From Lysinibacillus fusiformis (GTDB taxonomy: Bacteria > Bacillota > Bacilli > Bacillales_A > Planococcaceae), in contig NZ_CP041696.1 of the NCBI RefSeq assembly GCF_007362955.1, positions 4,650,001-4,714,000 of the forward strand: a DNA stretch of 64,000 nucleotides. The letters are read 5' to 3'. The notes beneath the pieces are model-generated. The model worked only from the letters and a program-made list of their open reading frames with translations, was not told the DNA's origin and ran no database searches. Position numbers and translations under genes: made by a program. The first letter of the stretch is position 1, and every line of letters begins with the position of its first letter. Below, in pieces: positions 8,093 through 17,542 of the stretch.

Positions 8093-9324
8093 TTCACCAG
8101 CTCCTCTTGTTTTTTAGCATGCTTTTTCAGTTCAAGCTTGGCAACAGTATTCCGGTGTACCTCATCTGGACCATCTGCTAGACGCAATGTACGAGAATTT
8201 GCCCATTGTGCAGCAAGGGTTGTATCTGGTCCCACTCCAGCAGCTCCAAATGCTTGAATTGCACGGTCAATCACACGTAATGCCATATTTGGCGCAACTA
8301 CTTTAATCATGGCAATTTCAGCCTTTGCTTCTTTATTACCAACCGTGTCCATCATATATGCAGCTTTTAATGTTAAGAGTCGTGCTTGCTCAATATCAAT
8401 TCGAGATTCTGCAATACGCTCACGCATCACACCTTGGTCTGCCAGTGGTCGATGGAAAGCTTTTCGCTCCTGCACACGTAGACACATTTCTTCTATAGCG
8501 CGTTCAGCAGCTCCAATCAGACGCATACAATGATGAATACGGCCTGGCCCTAATCGTCCCTGTGCAATGGCAAAGCCCTTGCCCTCACCCCATAATATAT
8601 TTTCTACTGGTACCCGAACATTCGTAAATGTAACCTCACCATGTCCTTCAGGTGCGTGGTCATAGCCAAATGCTGTTAACATACGCTCAATTTTAACGCC
8701 TGCAGTATCCATTGGCACCAAAATCATCGACTGCTGCTCATGGATTGGCTTCGTGGAATCTTTATGTTTCCCCATAAAAATAGCAATTTTACAACGTGGA
8801 TCCCCAGCTCCTGTCGTCCACCACTTATGACCATTTAATATATAATGATCGCCATCACGTTCGATACTTGCCTCAATATTTGTTGCATCACTTGATGCCA
8901 CTGCTGGTTCTGTCATCGCAAAGCAGGAACGAATCTCCCCTCGAAGTAATGGTTCTAGCCATTGCTTCTTCTGTTCTTCAGAACCGTAACGAACGAGTAC
9001 TTCCATATTGCCCGTATCAGGTGCATTGCAATTAAATACTTCCGGAGCAAGCAGTGAACGCCCCATAATTTCACATAAAGGTGCATATTCTAAATTGTTG
9101 AGACCAGCACCATACTCGCTATCGGGCAAAAACAAATTCCATAAGCCCGCTTCTTTCGCCTTCGCCTTCAATTCCTCCATAATCGGTGGAATTGCCCCCC
9201 AACGATCCTCCATTGCTTCCACTTGTGCAGCATACACAGCTTCATTTGGATAAATATGCTGCTCCATAAAATTTGTTAGCTTCTCTTGTAGTTCCACCAC
9301 TTTTTCGCTATAAGAAAAATTCAT
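8089..9324 (-). CDS. Acyl-CoA dehydrogenase, ACAD11-like
   Basis: The product is 411 residues, a full-length FAD-dependent acyl-CoA dehydrogenase. Visible motifs are [20 protein letters not shown] for FAD and substrate binding, [16 protein letters not shown], and the C-terminal [50 protein letters not shown] is the variant seen in the ACAD10/11 subgroup. It is first in the operon, with AAAGGGGG seven bases before the ATG and a FadR-type operator about 40 bases upstream. Predicted role is desaturation or dephosphorylating elimination on (phospho)acyl-CoA together with the downstream kinase. Confidence 0.9.
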   Translation of the reverse strand: MNFSYSEKVVELQEKLTNFMEQHIYPNEAVYAAQVEAMEDRWGAIPPIMEELKAKAKEAGLWNLFLPDSEYGAGLNNLEYAPLCEIMGRSLLAPEVFNCNAPDTGNMEVLVRYGSEEQKKQWLEPLLRGEIRSCFAMTEPAVASSDATNIEASIERDGDHYILNGHKWWTTGAGDPRCKIAIFMGKHKDSTKPIHEQQSMILVPMDTAGVKIERMLTAFGYDHAPEGHGEVTFTNVRVPVENILWGEGKGFAIAQGRLGPGRIHHCMRLIGAAERAIEEMCLRVQERKAFHRPLADQGVMRERIAESRIDIEQARLLTLKAAYMMDTVGNKEAKAEIAMIKVVAPNMALRVIDRAIQAFGAAGVGPDTTLAAQWANSRTLRLADGPDEVHRNTVAKLELKKHAKKQEELVK

Positions 9325-9360
9325 AGGAAAGCCCCCTTTGATTGAACATCGAATTTAAAA

Positions 9361-9378
9361 TGAATGAGTGTTCATTCT
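9361..9378 (-). promoter_or_regulatory. FadR (YsiA)-type operator
   Basis: TGAATGAgtgtTCATTCT is symmetric (GAATGA/TCATTC, 9362-9377) and fits the Bacillus FadR consensus TGAATGA-N4-TCATTCA with one mismatch at the end. FadR represses fatty acid degradation genes and is released by long-chain acyl-CoA. It lies in the promoter region of the acyl-CoA dehydrogenase operon. The rest of the gap to 9559 shows nothing else. Confidence 0.85.
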
Positions 9379-9559
9379 TATTCTTAGCTTAAATGTTACC
9401 GCTATATTTCTCGTAAATCAATCATCTATTTAACAAAAATTTGAATTAAATAGAAAATTCATACACAAAACAGCATAAACACACACATAGATTTTTCCGT
9501 AAATTAAGAAAGAGCTAAACGAACATAAAACTTTACCAAAATAACATTAACATTATTTT

Positions 9560-10444
9560 TCACTTGTCGAAAAAATGATTAATATCGTCAATTAATTGAT
9601 GAATCGCAAAAGGATGATGTCGATTTTTCAAATACACTAAGTAAACATTGCGCTGTAAAGTTGGACAATCGATTTCTTTTTGTACAATAGTTTTCGTAGT
9701 TGGCCCTTGCAAATAATTTTCAGGTAAAATCGTGATACCTAAACTTTCTCGAACAAGTGACACCGCAGTTTCAAAACGCTCAATTTCAAATTGAATATTT
9801 AAGTCGATACCGGCCTTTTCAAAAGTATTCAAAATATCTCGTCTCGTTTGAAATCCTTCTGTACTAATAATAAAAGGCTCATTGCCTAAATCAGCAATTG
9901 TTAGTTTATCTTTTGCCGCTAATGGATGACCTAATGGTAATACTGCAACGAGTCGTTCCTCATATAAGCACTTTACTTCATAATCCTCTTCATCAATTGA
10001 CTGATTCGTAATAATTAAATGTGTTTTATAACTTCTAAGCGATTTTTTTACACGTTTACTTCCCAATATATCTACTAAATGAATCTTCATCTGCGGATAT
10101 ACCTTCTTATAGACAGTAATAACTTGTGGTAACCAATGCTTGATAGACTCCATCACGCCAATAGTGATTTCACTAGTGCCATGCACAACCACTTCATCCA
10201 TTTCGATTTTTAATATTTCCATATTTTTTAAAATAACTTTTGCTCTTTCATAAAGGAGCTGGCCCGCTTCTGTTAAATGAAGATTTCTCGTATTTCTTTC
10301 AAGTAGTTGCGAACCAATTTCTTGCTCTAATTTCTTTATAGCGTTACTGAGAGAGGGCTGCGATATATGTAGTTTTTCGGCCGCCTTTGAGTAATTCATT
10401 TGTTCAATCACTGCTATGAAATATTGCAATTGTTTTAAATCCAT
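9560..10444 (-). CDS. LysR-family transcriptional regulator
   Basis: The product is 294 residues from the ATG at 10444, which has GGAGGAG seven bases upstream; a longer frame starts inside that site. The N-terminal winged helix-turn-helix reads MDLKQLQYFIAVIEQMNYSK, then AAEKLHISQPSLSNAIKKLE. The C-terminal two-lobe effector domain includes VAVLPLGHPLAAKDKLTIADL. It is divergent from hutG-gltS with a perfect palindrome between, which suggests it controls that pair. Confidence 0.92.
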   Translation of the reverse strand: MDLKQLQYFIAVIEQMNYSKAAEKLHISQPSLSNAIKKLEQEIGSQLLERNTRNLHLTEAGQLLYERAKVILKNMEILKIEMDEVVVHGTSEITIGVMESIKHWLPQVITVYKKVYPQMKIHLVDILGSKRVKKSLRSYKTHLIITNQSIDEEDYEVKCLYEERLVAVLPLGHPLAAKDKLTIADLGNEPFIISTEGFQTRRDILNTFEKAGIDLNIQFEIERFETAVSLVRESLGITILPENYLQGPTTKTIVQKEIDCPTLQRNVYLVYLKNRHHPFAIHQLIDDINHFFDK

Positions 10445-10463
10445 AACGACACTCCTCCACATT

Positions 10464-10480
10464 TATAGCTAAAAGCTATA
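10464..10480. promoter_or_regulatory. Probable LysR operator
   Basis: TATAGCTAAAAGCTATA is a perfect 17-bp palindrome containing the T-N11-A pattern of LysR sites. It lies between the divergent lysR and hutG genes, about 20 bases from the regulator's start. Confidence 0.7.
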
Positions 10481-10572
10481 GATTAATAATAATTATATAT
10501 TAGTAATTATAAATGTGTGAATATATAATGAATTTACACTACATGAATATTGAAAATGGAGTTGATAAAGTT

Positions 10573-11535
10573 ATGTATACGATGACAGATAAAAAGCAAT
10601 GGAAAGGCCGAATAGACTCAACAACAAATACGAGCAGTTTCCGATTACATCAAAAAGTAACTCGAATTCCTATTAATGATGTAAGCGCTTCAAATCATCG
10701 ACAAGCAGGAATTGTAGGTTTTATATGTGATGAAGGCGTTCGTCGCAATCAAGGGCGAGTTGGTGCCGCAAATGGGCCAAATGCACTTCGCGAATCATTA
10801 GCAAGCTTGCCATGGACATTCGAAGGTGACCAGCAAATTGTCGATGTTGGAAACATCCTTTGCCTAAATCATGCTTTAGAGGATGCACAGCGTGAGCTTG
10901 GGGAGGTTGTCGAAATATTACGAAAGAAACAAATGAAATGTATCGTACTTGGCGGTGGCCACGAAACTCTCTATGGACATTATTTAGGTGTTCGTGCTGC
11001 ACTACAAAACGATGCCAAAATCGGCATCATAAATATCGATGCGCATTTTGATTTACGTCCATACAATGAGCAACCATCGTCTGGCACAATGTTCCGTCAA
11101 ATTTTAGAGCAAGATCCAAACGTAAATTACTTTGTACTAGGTATTCAGCGTTATGGTAACACTAAAGATTTATTTGACAAGGCGCACGAGCTACAAGTGA
11201 AATATGTTCTAGAAGAAGATTTAACACTAGAAAGTAAACCTCAAATAATGAGTGGCTTACAACAATTTATGGATGGGCATGATACGATTTTGTTAACTTT
11301 ATGTATGGATGTACTAAACGCGGCATTTGCACCGGGTGTAAGTGCCCCATCGCCATTTGGACTCGATCCAACGATGGTACGCACAATCATTCAAAAAGTA
11401 ACTTCCCATCCAAATACACAGTCCTTCGATATTTGTGAGGTCAATCCTTTACTCGATGAAAATGGACGAACAGTCAAATTAGGTGCCTACTTTGTCTACG
11501 AAGCACTTAACAACTTACTTAGGAGGAATGGCTAA
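10573..11535 (+). CDS. hutG: Formimidoylglutamase
   Basis: The product is 320 residues from the ATG at 10573, the length usual for HutG; upstream in-frame codons lack a ribosome binding site. It belongs to the arginase/agmatinase (ureohydrolase) family. Manganese-binding motifs are GGGHETLYGHY near 135, NIDAHFDLRP near 155, and MDVLNAAFAPGVSAPSPFG near 255. HutG hydrolyses N-formimino-L-glutamate to glutamate and formamide in histidine breakdown. No hutH, hutU or hutI is beside it. Instead it is coupled by TAATG to a glutamate permease gene. A related ureohydrolase substrate cannot be excluded. Confidence 0.85.
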   Translation: MYTMTDKKQWKGRIDSTTNTSSFRLHQKVTRIPINDVSASNHRQAGIVGFICDEGVRRNQGRVGAANGPNALRESLASLPWTFEGDQQIVDVGNILCLNHALEDAQRELGEVVEILRKKQMKCIVLGGGHETLYGHYLGVRAALQNDAKIGIINIDAHFDLRPYNEQPSSGTMFRQILEQDPNVNYFVLGIQRYGNTKDLFDKAHELQVKYVLEEDLTLESKPQIMSGLQQFMDGHDTILLTLCMDVLNAAFAPGVSAPSPFGLDPTMVRTIIQKVTSHPNTQSFDICEVNPLLDENGRTVKLGAYFVYEALNNLLRRNG

Positions 11536-12719
11536 TGATTGAATTGAACCAAATGACAACAATATTTCTAGCAGTGGCTCTGTTCGCATTAGGGAGCTTG
11601 CTCATTAATAAAATAAACTTTTTAAAGCGTTTTTGTATTCCTGCACCAGTTGTAGGTGGCTTACTTTTCGCCGCCTTAGCAACACTTTTAAAGACAACTG
11701 GCGTTTTAGAAATCTCGCTTGATACTTCCTTACAAAGCTTATTTATGATTACATTTTTCACAACCATTGGTTTAGGTGCAAGCTTTAAACTCGTAAAGCT
11801 TGGCGGTAAACTTTTAGTCATCTATTGGCTGGCATGCGGCTTCCTAGCATTAATGCAAAATGTGATTGGTGTATCGCTTGCTTCACTTATGGGCATTCAT
11901 CCGTTAATTGGCATGATGGCTGGCGCTGTTTCTATGGAAGGTGGTCACGGCGCTGCGGCAGCATTCGGACAAACATTAGAAGATTTAGGTATTTCATCAG
12001 CTATGACAATTGGCGCTGCCGCAGCGACATGTGGTTTAGTAGCCGGGGGCCTAATTGGTGGACCGATTGTAAAATATTTAGTGGGTAAATATAATTTAAC
12101 ACCAGATGAGCAGGAAACAGAGGAAGTTGAATATGAAAATAAAAAAGAACAAATTACTTCCGATTCTTTCTTTACACAAGTATTATTAATTACATTTTGT
12201 ATGGCTGTCGGTACATATGTTGGAACTTTATTCTCAGAAGCTACTGGCTTTGTCCTACCAGGCTATGTGGGTGCGATGTTTGTAGCGGTATTCGTCCGTA
12301 ATATATTAGACAAAGTAAAACCTGATGCCATTAATATGAAAAGCATTTCTTTAATCGGTGACGTAACACTAGGTATTTTCTTATCAATGGCGTTAATGAG
12401 CATTAGACTATGGGAAATTGCAGATTTAGCACTACCACTATTTGTTATAGTTTTTGTACAAGTATTATTTATCGTGTTATTTAGTACATTTGTATTATTT
12501 AAATTACTCGGTAAGAATTACGATGCTGCCGTAATGGTTGCTGGTTTTGCCGGACATGGCTTAGGTGCAACACCGAATGCGATGGCCAATATGTCCGCCG
12601 TTGTTCAACGTTTTGGACCTTCGAAAAAAGCGTTTATTGTTGTACCGATTGTAGGAGCATTTTTAATCGATGTCTTTGGAATCCCTATTATTATTACAAC
12701 AATCAATTTATTTAAATAA
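11535..12719 (+). CDS. gltS: Sodium/glutamate symporter, GltS family
   Basis: The product is 394 residues with about ten membrane segments in two inverted halves. The paired family signatures are PAPVVGGLLFAALA and SMEGGHGAAAAFG in the first half and GFAGHGLGATPNAMANMSAV in the second. GltS imports glutamate with sodium. Its ATG overlaps the hutG stop, so both are translated together, which suggests joint use of glutamate or a glutamate derivative. A strong terminator follows. Confidence 0.9.
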   Translation: MIELNQMTTIFLAVALFALGSLLINKINFLKRFCIPAPVVGGLLFAALATLLKTTGVLEISLDTSLQSLFMITFFTTIGLGASFKLVKLGGKLLVIYWLACGFLALMQNVIGVSLASLMGIHPLIGMMAGAVSMEGGHGAAAAFGQTLEDLGISSAMTIGAAAATCGLVAGGLIGGPIVKYLVGKYNLTPDEQETEEVEYENKKEQITSDSFFTQVLLITFCMAVGTYVGTLFSEATGFVLPGYVGAMFVAVFVRNILDKVKPDAINMKSISLIGDVTLGIFLSMALMSIRLWEIADLALPLFVIVFVQVLFIVLFSTFVLFKLLGKNYDAAVMVAGFAGHGLGATPNAMANMSAVVQRFGPSKKAFIVVPIVGAFLIDVFGIPIIITTINLFK

Positions 12720-12724
12720 TAAGC

Positions 12725-12767
12725 AAAGCCGTGCAGTCGTCTTCACAGACAGTTGCACGGCTTTTTA
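12725..12767 (+). terminator. Terminator after hutG-gltS
   Basis: AAAGCCGTGCA pairs with TGCACGGCTTT and is followed by T5. The inner bases GTCT/AGAC also pair. Confidence 0.9.
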
Positions 12768-12798
12768 ACACTAAATTTAGCCCAAATTGCATATTTGA

Positions 12799-14067
12799 TT
12801 ATTGTAATATTTCACTAACAGTTACAAGTTCATAGCCTTGCTGTTGCAAATAAAGTATCACATTCTCAAGTCCATTAGCTGTAGATTGATGGATATCATG
12901 CATTAAAATGATACTTCCGTCTTTCACCGAAGCTTTGACATAAGTTAATATTTTGTCTGCATTACGATGTTTCCAGTCAAGCGTATCCACTGACCATAAA
13001 ATAGAAGGCATCGACATAACAGAACGCACTTGCTCACTCGTTGCTCCATAAGGTGGTCGGAAAACTGTTGGATACTGCCCAATAGCTGCGTAAATGGCAT
13101 TGCTCGTGCGGTCAACCTCTTGCTTAACATTTACTTTCGTTAAACTTGTTAACTTTGGATGATTCCAAGTATGGTTACCGATCTCATGGCCATCCTCATA
13201 GACTTTCTCTACGGTCGCTGGATTTCTAGAAACATTTTTACCAACCATAAAGAAAGTTGCTTTTACATCATATTTCTTTAACATCGCTAAAATTTGTGGT
13301 GTTACTCTTGTATCAGGTCCATCATCAAATGTTAATGCCACACGTTTTTTTGCCCCTTTCGCTACCATAACACCTTTATTATATACTTTGTTATCAAGAA
13401 TCATGAGATCTGCCAGCTCTGATGCCTTTATGTAACCTTGTTGTTCGCCCGCTTCTACATATGCCCAACCTGCAAGTATGGCATACTGTTGCACAATTGT
13501 TTGATGAGCAATCGTACCAATAACCTCACCACCTGGGCTAGCTGTCAAATGTAACACAGCACCGTTAACAACTTTTACCCGCTTCTTTGTTACAGTGGGT
13601 TTCTTGAATGTATTTGTTGCAGCATACCCTGTTTCATGTCCATATTGGACAAAAGACCAACCACCGGGTGCTGTTCCATACACAAGAACGGTAGTGTTTT
13701 CATTAAGTTGTCCTGTCTTTTGTGCACTAGGACTCGGATATGTAAATAAACTCGTGCCACCCTTTTTCGCCACGACCAACTTCTCTGGCGTAAGGTTAGT
13801 TAATGTAGTCGTTGCCACATATCCTTCTAACTGTTGCATTTGAATATGTGTCCATTCCTCATTAACAGGAGTAGCTTTCACAAAACTTCCTTGTGCAACA
13901 TGACCAATTATGGCACTTTCCGTAGAAGCTTCTCCATAAACCGTCACATTGTTTATAACTTGCTGGATAACTGATGGACCCTCAGCATTTGCAGAAGACT
14001 GTCCTACAAACACGACACTTATCAAAAATGTCAAAAACAGAGCAAAGGGCAACAAATTTTTCATCAT
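12799..14067 (-). CDS. Secreted polysaccharide deacetylase with SH3 repeats
   Basis: The product is 422 residues from the first of two adjacent ATG codons, after AAGGCGGTG. A signal peptide (LLPFALFLTFLISVVFVGQSSANA) is followed by three SH3-type repeats over about residues 35-220, each with the wall-binding pattern VxxxxW and GYVxxxxL. The C-terminal 190 residues form a NodB deacetylase: TFDDGP (metal Asp pair), HTWNHP (metal histidines), RPPYG, VDTLDWKH and LMHDIH. It is likely to remove acetyl groups from peptidoglycan in the wall, altering lysozyme sensitivity. All catalytic motifs are intact. Confidence 0.93.
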   Translation of the reverse strand: MMKNLLPFALFLTFLISVVFVGQSSANAEGPSVIQQVINNVTVYGEASTESAIIGHVAQGSFVKATPVNEEWTHIQMQQLEGYVATTTLTNLTPEKLVVAKKGGTSLFTYPSPSAQKTGQLNENTTVLVYGTAPGGWSFVQYGHETGYAATNTFKKPTVTKKRVKVVNGAVLHLTASPGGEVIGTIAHQTIVQQYAILAGWAYVEAGEQQGYIKASELADLMILDNKVYNKGVMVAKGAKKRVALTFDDGPDTRVTPQILAMLKKYDVKATFFMVGKNVSRNPATVEKVYEDGHEIGNHTWNHPKLTSLTKVNVKQEVDRTSNAIYAAIGQYPTVFRPPYGATSEQVRSVMSMPSILWSVDTLDWKHRNADKILTYVKASVKDGSIILMHDIHQSTANGLENVILYLQQQGYELVTVSEILQ

Positions 14068-14181
14068 TCTACACCGCCTTTTTATATTCACTGATGTCGT
14101 TTTCCTGTGTAAAATATTCCGAAAAACATAGGATCTGATTCTTATTATAGAAGAATAGATTATTCCAGAAAATAGTATAAA

Positions 14182-14733
14182 TCAACTAGATTTAGTTATT
14201 AAAAAATGTTTAATGAATGTTTTTTGATAGCTAGTATCAAAGGCGTATTGTCGTATGGTTTCTTCATATTTTTGTAAAAACGTTTTCACCCTTTCTCCAT
14301 CAAAAAAGGCATTTCCTTGAGGTAATGTGGGAAATATGGATTCCATCTCATTGATTAGTACCTCTCTAGAAATCTCAAACATCTCACCATCGATACTAAA
14401 AGCATAGCCCTTGGCATTAGGTACTAAAATAGCGGCCATCATCGCATTATAGACAATTGCTTCCTCTCTTGAACTAGAAGAACTAAACCATTTACTCAAA
14501 GCCTCATTGTCTGTTCGATAAATAACGCGCAGCACCTCCCCTCTCAAATCGAATTGGTTTATTGTATCCCCAAGCATGAATACAGTGCCAGCTATCTTAC
14601 TGACATTTTGATGATCGCCAATATAAGTGCCGACATAAGGCTCCCAAACGGCCTTCTCTATTTCAGGTGCCTTTGCTGTGCACCCTGTTAATAAGACGAA
14701 ACAAAGCATAAAAAAAGTTACTATTTTTTTCAT
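14182..14733 (-). CDS. Lipoprotein, DUF4825-like
   Basis: The product is 183 residues from the ATG with AGGAGG six bases upstream. A longer frame into the carboxypeptidase gene lacks support. The N-terminus is a lipoprotein signal with lipobox LLTGC, so it should be anchored outside the membrane. The segment VWEPYVGTYIGDHQNVSKIAG matches the start of DUF4825 (PYVGDNSKVG-like). The gene is ten bases downstream of the D-Ala-D-Ala carboxypeptidase gene and is probably co-transcribed with it. Function is unknown. Confidence 0.75.
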   Translation of the reverse strand: MKKIVTFFMLCFVLLTGCTAKAPEIEKAVWEPYVGTYIGDHQNVSKIAGTVFMLGDTINQFDLRGEVLRVIYRTDNEALSKWFSSSSSREEAIVYNAMMAAILVPNAKGYAFSIDGEMFEISREVLINEMESIFPTLPQGNAFFDGERVKTFLQKYEETIRQYAFDTSYQKTFIKHFLITKSS

Positions 14734-14743
14734 CTTTTTCCTC

Positions 14744-15577
14744 CTATAAAGCAGCATACGCAGCAAGTGCATCTTCAACATGGAATGGTGTTGTCCGAAC
14801 ATGGCCAGTTGCATTCGTCGTGATGAAAATAAATACTTCATCATTTTTTTCAATAACAGATGCTAGGCAAAGCCCTGCTTCAGGCGTATACCCTGTTTTG
14901 CCACCTAGAATAGCATCTTCAACACCAGCCATTTTACTATAAAGCGTACTTGCTATCGTAAGTTTATCGGGCACATATGTTGTATAACTTTTTGTAGTCA
15001 AAATTTGATAAAAGTATGGATTTTCAATCGCATAACGAAATAACTTACTAATATCTCGAACACTGGATACATGTGCAACATCATGTAGCCCACTGGCATT
15101 CACAAAATGCGTATCATCTAACCCAAGTGCACGAGCTTTATCATTCATAAGTGTAACAAACTCAGATTCGCTACCTGCAATAGCATTCGCAAGCGTAGCC
15201 GTCGCATCTGCTCCCGAAGCAAGTAATGTTCCATATAATAAATCTTCAATCGTCACTAAATCTCCTGCCTTAAAGCCAGCCATGGAGGCATTTTGTGCGG
15301 TAAACTCCGTAATTGTTTGTGGTGCAACCATAGTTTGCATTTGAAGATCCTCACTCGCCTCGATGGCTACAATTGCCGTCATTATCTTCGTTAACGATGC
15401 TGGATATATAATGGCGTCTGCATTTTTTTCGTATAACACTTCACCTTTTTCGTTTAGTAGTAAAGCATTTTTACTATGTAACGAAGGTAGCTCAATTACA
15501 GCTTGCTCCGACGGTTTATTGGAATAAAAATAGAATGCCACAGCACAAATACAACAAAGTAAAATAAATTTTTTCAT
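14744..15577 (-). CDS. D-alanyl-D-alanine carboxypeptidase, S11 family
   Basis: The product is 277 residues with an N-terminal membrane anchor or signal segment. The three active-site motifs of S11 peptidases are present: SLTK (nucleophile Ser near residue 61), SGAD in the position of the SxN motif, and KTGYTPEAG. It trims the terminal D-Ala from peptidoglycan stem peptides. It is short, ending soon after the catalytic domain without the beta-rich PBP5 C-terminal domain or amphipathic tail, so anchoring must be by the N-terminal helix. The lipoprotein gene follows directly. Confidence 0.9.
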   Translation of the reverse strand: MKKFILLCCICAVAFYFYSNKPSEQAVIELPSLHSKNALLLNEKGEVLYEKNADAIIYPASLTKIMTAIVAIEASEDLQMQTMVAPQTITEFTAQNASMAGFKAGDLVTIEDLLYGTLLASGADATATLANAIAGSESEFVTLMNDKARALGLDDTHFVNASGLHDVAHVSSVRDISKLFRYAIENPYFYQILTTKSYTTYVPDKLTIASTLYSKMAGVEDAILGGKTGYTPEAGLCLASVIEKNDEVFIFITTNATGHVRTTPFHVEDALAAYAAL

Positions 15578-15813
15578 AAAAAACGCCCCCCATTTTAATT
15601 ATAATAGGGGACAAATCTGAATATTCCTGTAGGAAATTTATAAAGAAATTCTTAAGAAACTGCATGTAAGCAAATTACTTTATTTTAATTGCATCGTTAT
15701 ACCACGTTTTTTGTGTTAAAATTTACCTAAAAGTCCTTAGAGGCATATGATGGAGTTTCCCTTTTTAGACAGACCATTTCTCCAAGTATGTAAAAGGAGA
15801 TAGTGGTTAATCT

Positions 15814-16425
15814 TTAATAAAAATCATCGAAGTCTAAGGAAATTCTATGAATCATTTTGTTTGATAATTTAAAGAACACATCTTGCGCTACTTCTAGCTT
15901 TAGAGCATTTTCTTTTTCTAACCCAGCGTAGATTCCACGTAAAATCCGCCCTGTTAAACCATGAGAAACAGCGATCACTTTTGGTTCATGTTTAATGCTA
16001 GCGAACCAATCTGTTAGTCTACCAACTACTGCGTCATAGCTTTCTCCATTTGGAACATTAAAATACCAATTATAAACATCTGAATTTTGTAAAAGACTTG
16101 GCCAAGATTTTTCAATTTCATTGGTGGTTAACCCAGCCCAATCTCCTACATCCACTTCGGTTAATCGATTTTCCTTCTCTACATTTTTAACATCATAGCC
16201 AATTGCTTCACAAATAATTTCGGTACTTTTTAAGGCCCTCCCTAATGGACTTGAAATTATTTTCCACTCATTAGGATTTCCGATTAGACTTTTCAACATA
16301 TCGGCATTTTGTCGTACTTGAGCCATCCCAACATCTGTTAAAGGAGAATCAAGTACCCCTTGGTATCGTCCTTGTGTATTAAACTCCGTTTCTCCATGGC
16401 GAAGTAAGTAAATAATTTGATTCAA
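15814..16425 (-). CDS. Histidine phosphatase family protein
   Basis: The product is 203 residues from a TTG start eight bases after AGGAGG; the nearby ATG is in another frame. It has the phosphoglycerate mutase-like fold: LRHGETEFN with the phospho-acceptor His10, SSPLGRALKSTEII, the general acid in RLTEVDVGDWAGL, and VSHGLTGRI with the second catalytic His. Substrates in this family range from phosphosugars to alpha-ribazole phosphate, and the sequence does not decide. No cobalamin genes are nearby. Confidence 0.88.
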   Translation of the reverse strand: MNQIIYLLRHGETEFNTQGRYQGVLDSPLTDVGMAQVRQNADMLKSLIGNPNEWKIISSPLGRALKSTEIICEAIGYDVKNVEKENRLTEVDVGDWAGLTTNEIEKSWPSLLQNSDVYNWYFNVPNGESYDAVVGRLTDWFASIKHEPKVIAVSHGLTGRILRGIYAGLEKENALKLEVAQDVFFKLSNKMIHRISLDFDDFY

Positions 16426-16481
16426 TCATGATTCCTCCTTTACAATTCCCGAATTTTTACAATCGGATTGTACAGCTAAAA

Positions 16482-16904
16482 TCACAACAGTACAAACATA
16501 TATACTACGCAAAAGAACAAGCAGAGTGGGCTATAAAACCATGTATCGTTTCTTGCAAATTCAGAATGTTTTATCTTTTTGAAAAACCCAACATATTTAA
16601 AATCACCGATCGCTCGGATAAAGAAAACACAAGACCCAACAATACAGCCAATTCTGGTAATAATGTTTGCTTGAATACTTTGTAAATAACCGCCTTGCAC
16701 AAGCATCAACATTGCTGCCATGACAATAAGGACAGCCACCAATAGTGTCCCCGTTTTCTTAGGAACAAAAGCGGGTCGTTGCTCCCCCTCCTTTACAGGT
16801 ATGGCAAGATCAGAGCCCCAACGGCCCCCATAAGCCCAATAAACATGTAGCATACTAATCAGGAATAACACACTTACCGCTAATAGTGTCAAAATCAATT
16901 TCAT
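16482..16904 (-). CDS. DUF3995 membrane protein
   Basis: The product is 140 residues from the ATG after GGAGG. There are four hydrophobic segments. HVYWAYGGRWGSDLAIP near the N-terminus and FFIRAIGDFKYVGFFKKIKHSEFARNDTWFYSPLC toward the end are the conserved features of DUF3995. Function is unknown. A palindromic site in its promoter is related to one before the TetR gene upstream, so it is probably the target of that repressor. Confidence 0.82.
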   Translation of the reverse strand: MKLILTLLAVSVLFLISMLHVYWAYGGRWGSDLAIPVKEGEQRPAFVPKKTGTLLVAVLIVMAAMLMLVQGGYLQSIQANIITRIGCIVGSCVFFIRAIGDFKYVGFFKKIKHSEFARNDTWFYSPLCLFFCVVYMFVLL

Positions 16905-16946
16905 GTGTTTACCTCCAATAATCATTTTGTTTTCAAGAACATAAAC

Positions 16947-16963
16947 TACCGTATGTTATGGTA
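16947..16963. promoter_or_regulatory. Probable TetR operator before the DUF3995 gene
   Basis: TACCGTATGTTATGGTA is a near-perfect 17-bp inverted repeat about 43 bases upstream of the DUF3995 start. It shares CTACCGTAT with the site before the tetR gene, read on the other strand. Confidence 0.7.
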
Positions 16964-17010
16964 TTTAATTTGTCCCTACATGTTATACAACTTGTTAGGT
17001 ACACTCGTTA

Positions 17011-17523
17011 TTATATATTTAGTAATAGCTCAAACATTTTTTCTATATCAAAATTTGGATTTGCGTCAATTCTAGTCATCCATCCTACATATGTTAAATA
17101 AGCTAGTCTCGCTCGTTCTATAGCTTGTGAATCGGCTATGCCCTTTTTTTGATATAATTTTGCCACGCAATTAATTCTTTGCTCCTCTATTTCTACTAAA
17201 CGAGCTGCCACAAGTGTGTTGAATTTTGCCCATTCATAAATACCAATTTCAATTTTTTTATCATGACAAAAACTTATTCGTAATAGGTGCTCTAATGATG
17301 CATCCTCTTGCTCCATACTCTGAATGATTCGCTGTGTTGCATGTAATTCCCAATAATCTATCATCGCATCTAATAGTTCTTGATGATCACGAAAATAGTG
17401 ATAGAAGCTCCCTTTGGTTATTTTCAGTGAACGAGCAAGTGCTTCGATGCGAACTTTATGTATTCCTGTTTCAGCTAATTGGTTTAAACCAGCCTTTACC
17501 CAATCTTCTCTCGTTAATTGCAT
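17011..17523 (-). CDS. TetR-family transcriptional regulator
   Basis: The product is 170 residues. Residues 1-50 form the TetR helix-turn-helix: WVKAGLNQLAETGIHKVRIEALARSLKITKGSFYHYFRDHQELLDAMIDYW. The C-terminal ligand domain is short and helical. AGAGGTG precedes the ATG. It is followed by the DUF3995 gene about 110 bases away, and both promoters carry similar palindromes, which supports autoregulation and control of the neighbour. Confidence 0.9.
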   Translation of the reverse strand: MQLTREDWVKAGLNQLAETGIHKVRIEALARSLKITKGSFYHYFRDHQELLDAMIDYWELHATQRIIQSMEQEDASLEHLLRISFCHDKKIEIGIYEWAKFNTLVAARLVEIEEQRINCVAKLYQKKGIADSQAIERARLAYLTYVGWMTRIDANPNFDIEKMFELLLNI

Positions 17524-17542
17524 AATTCACCTCTACATTAAG

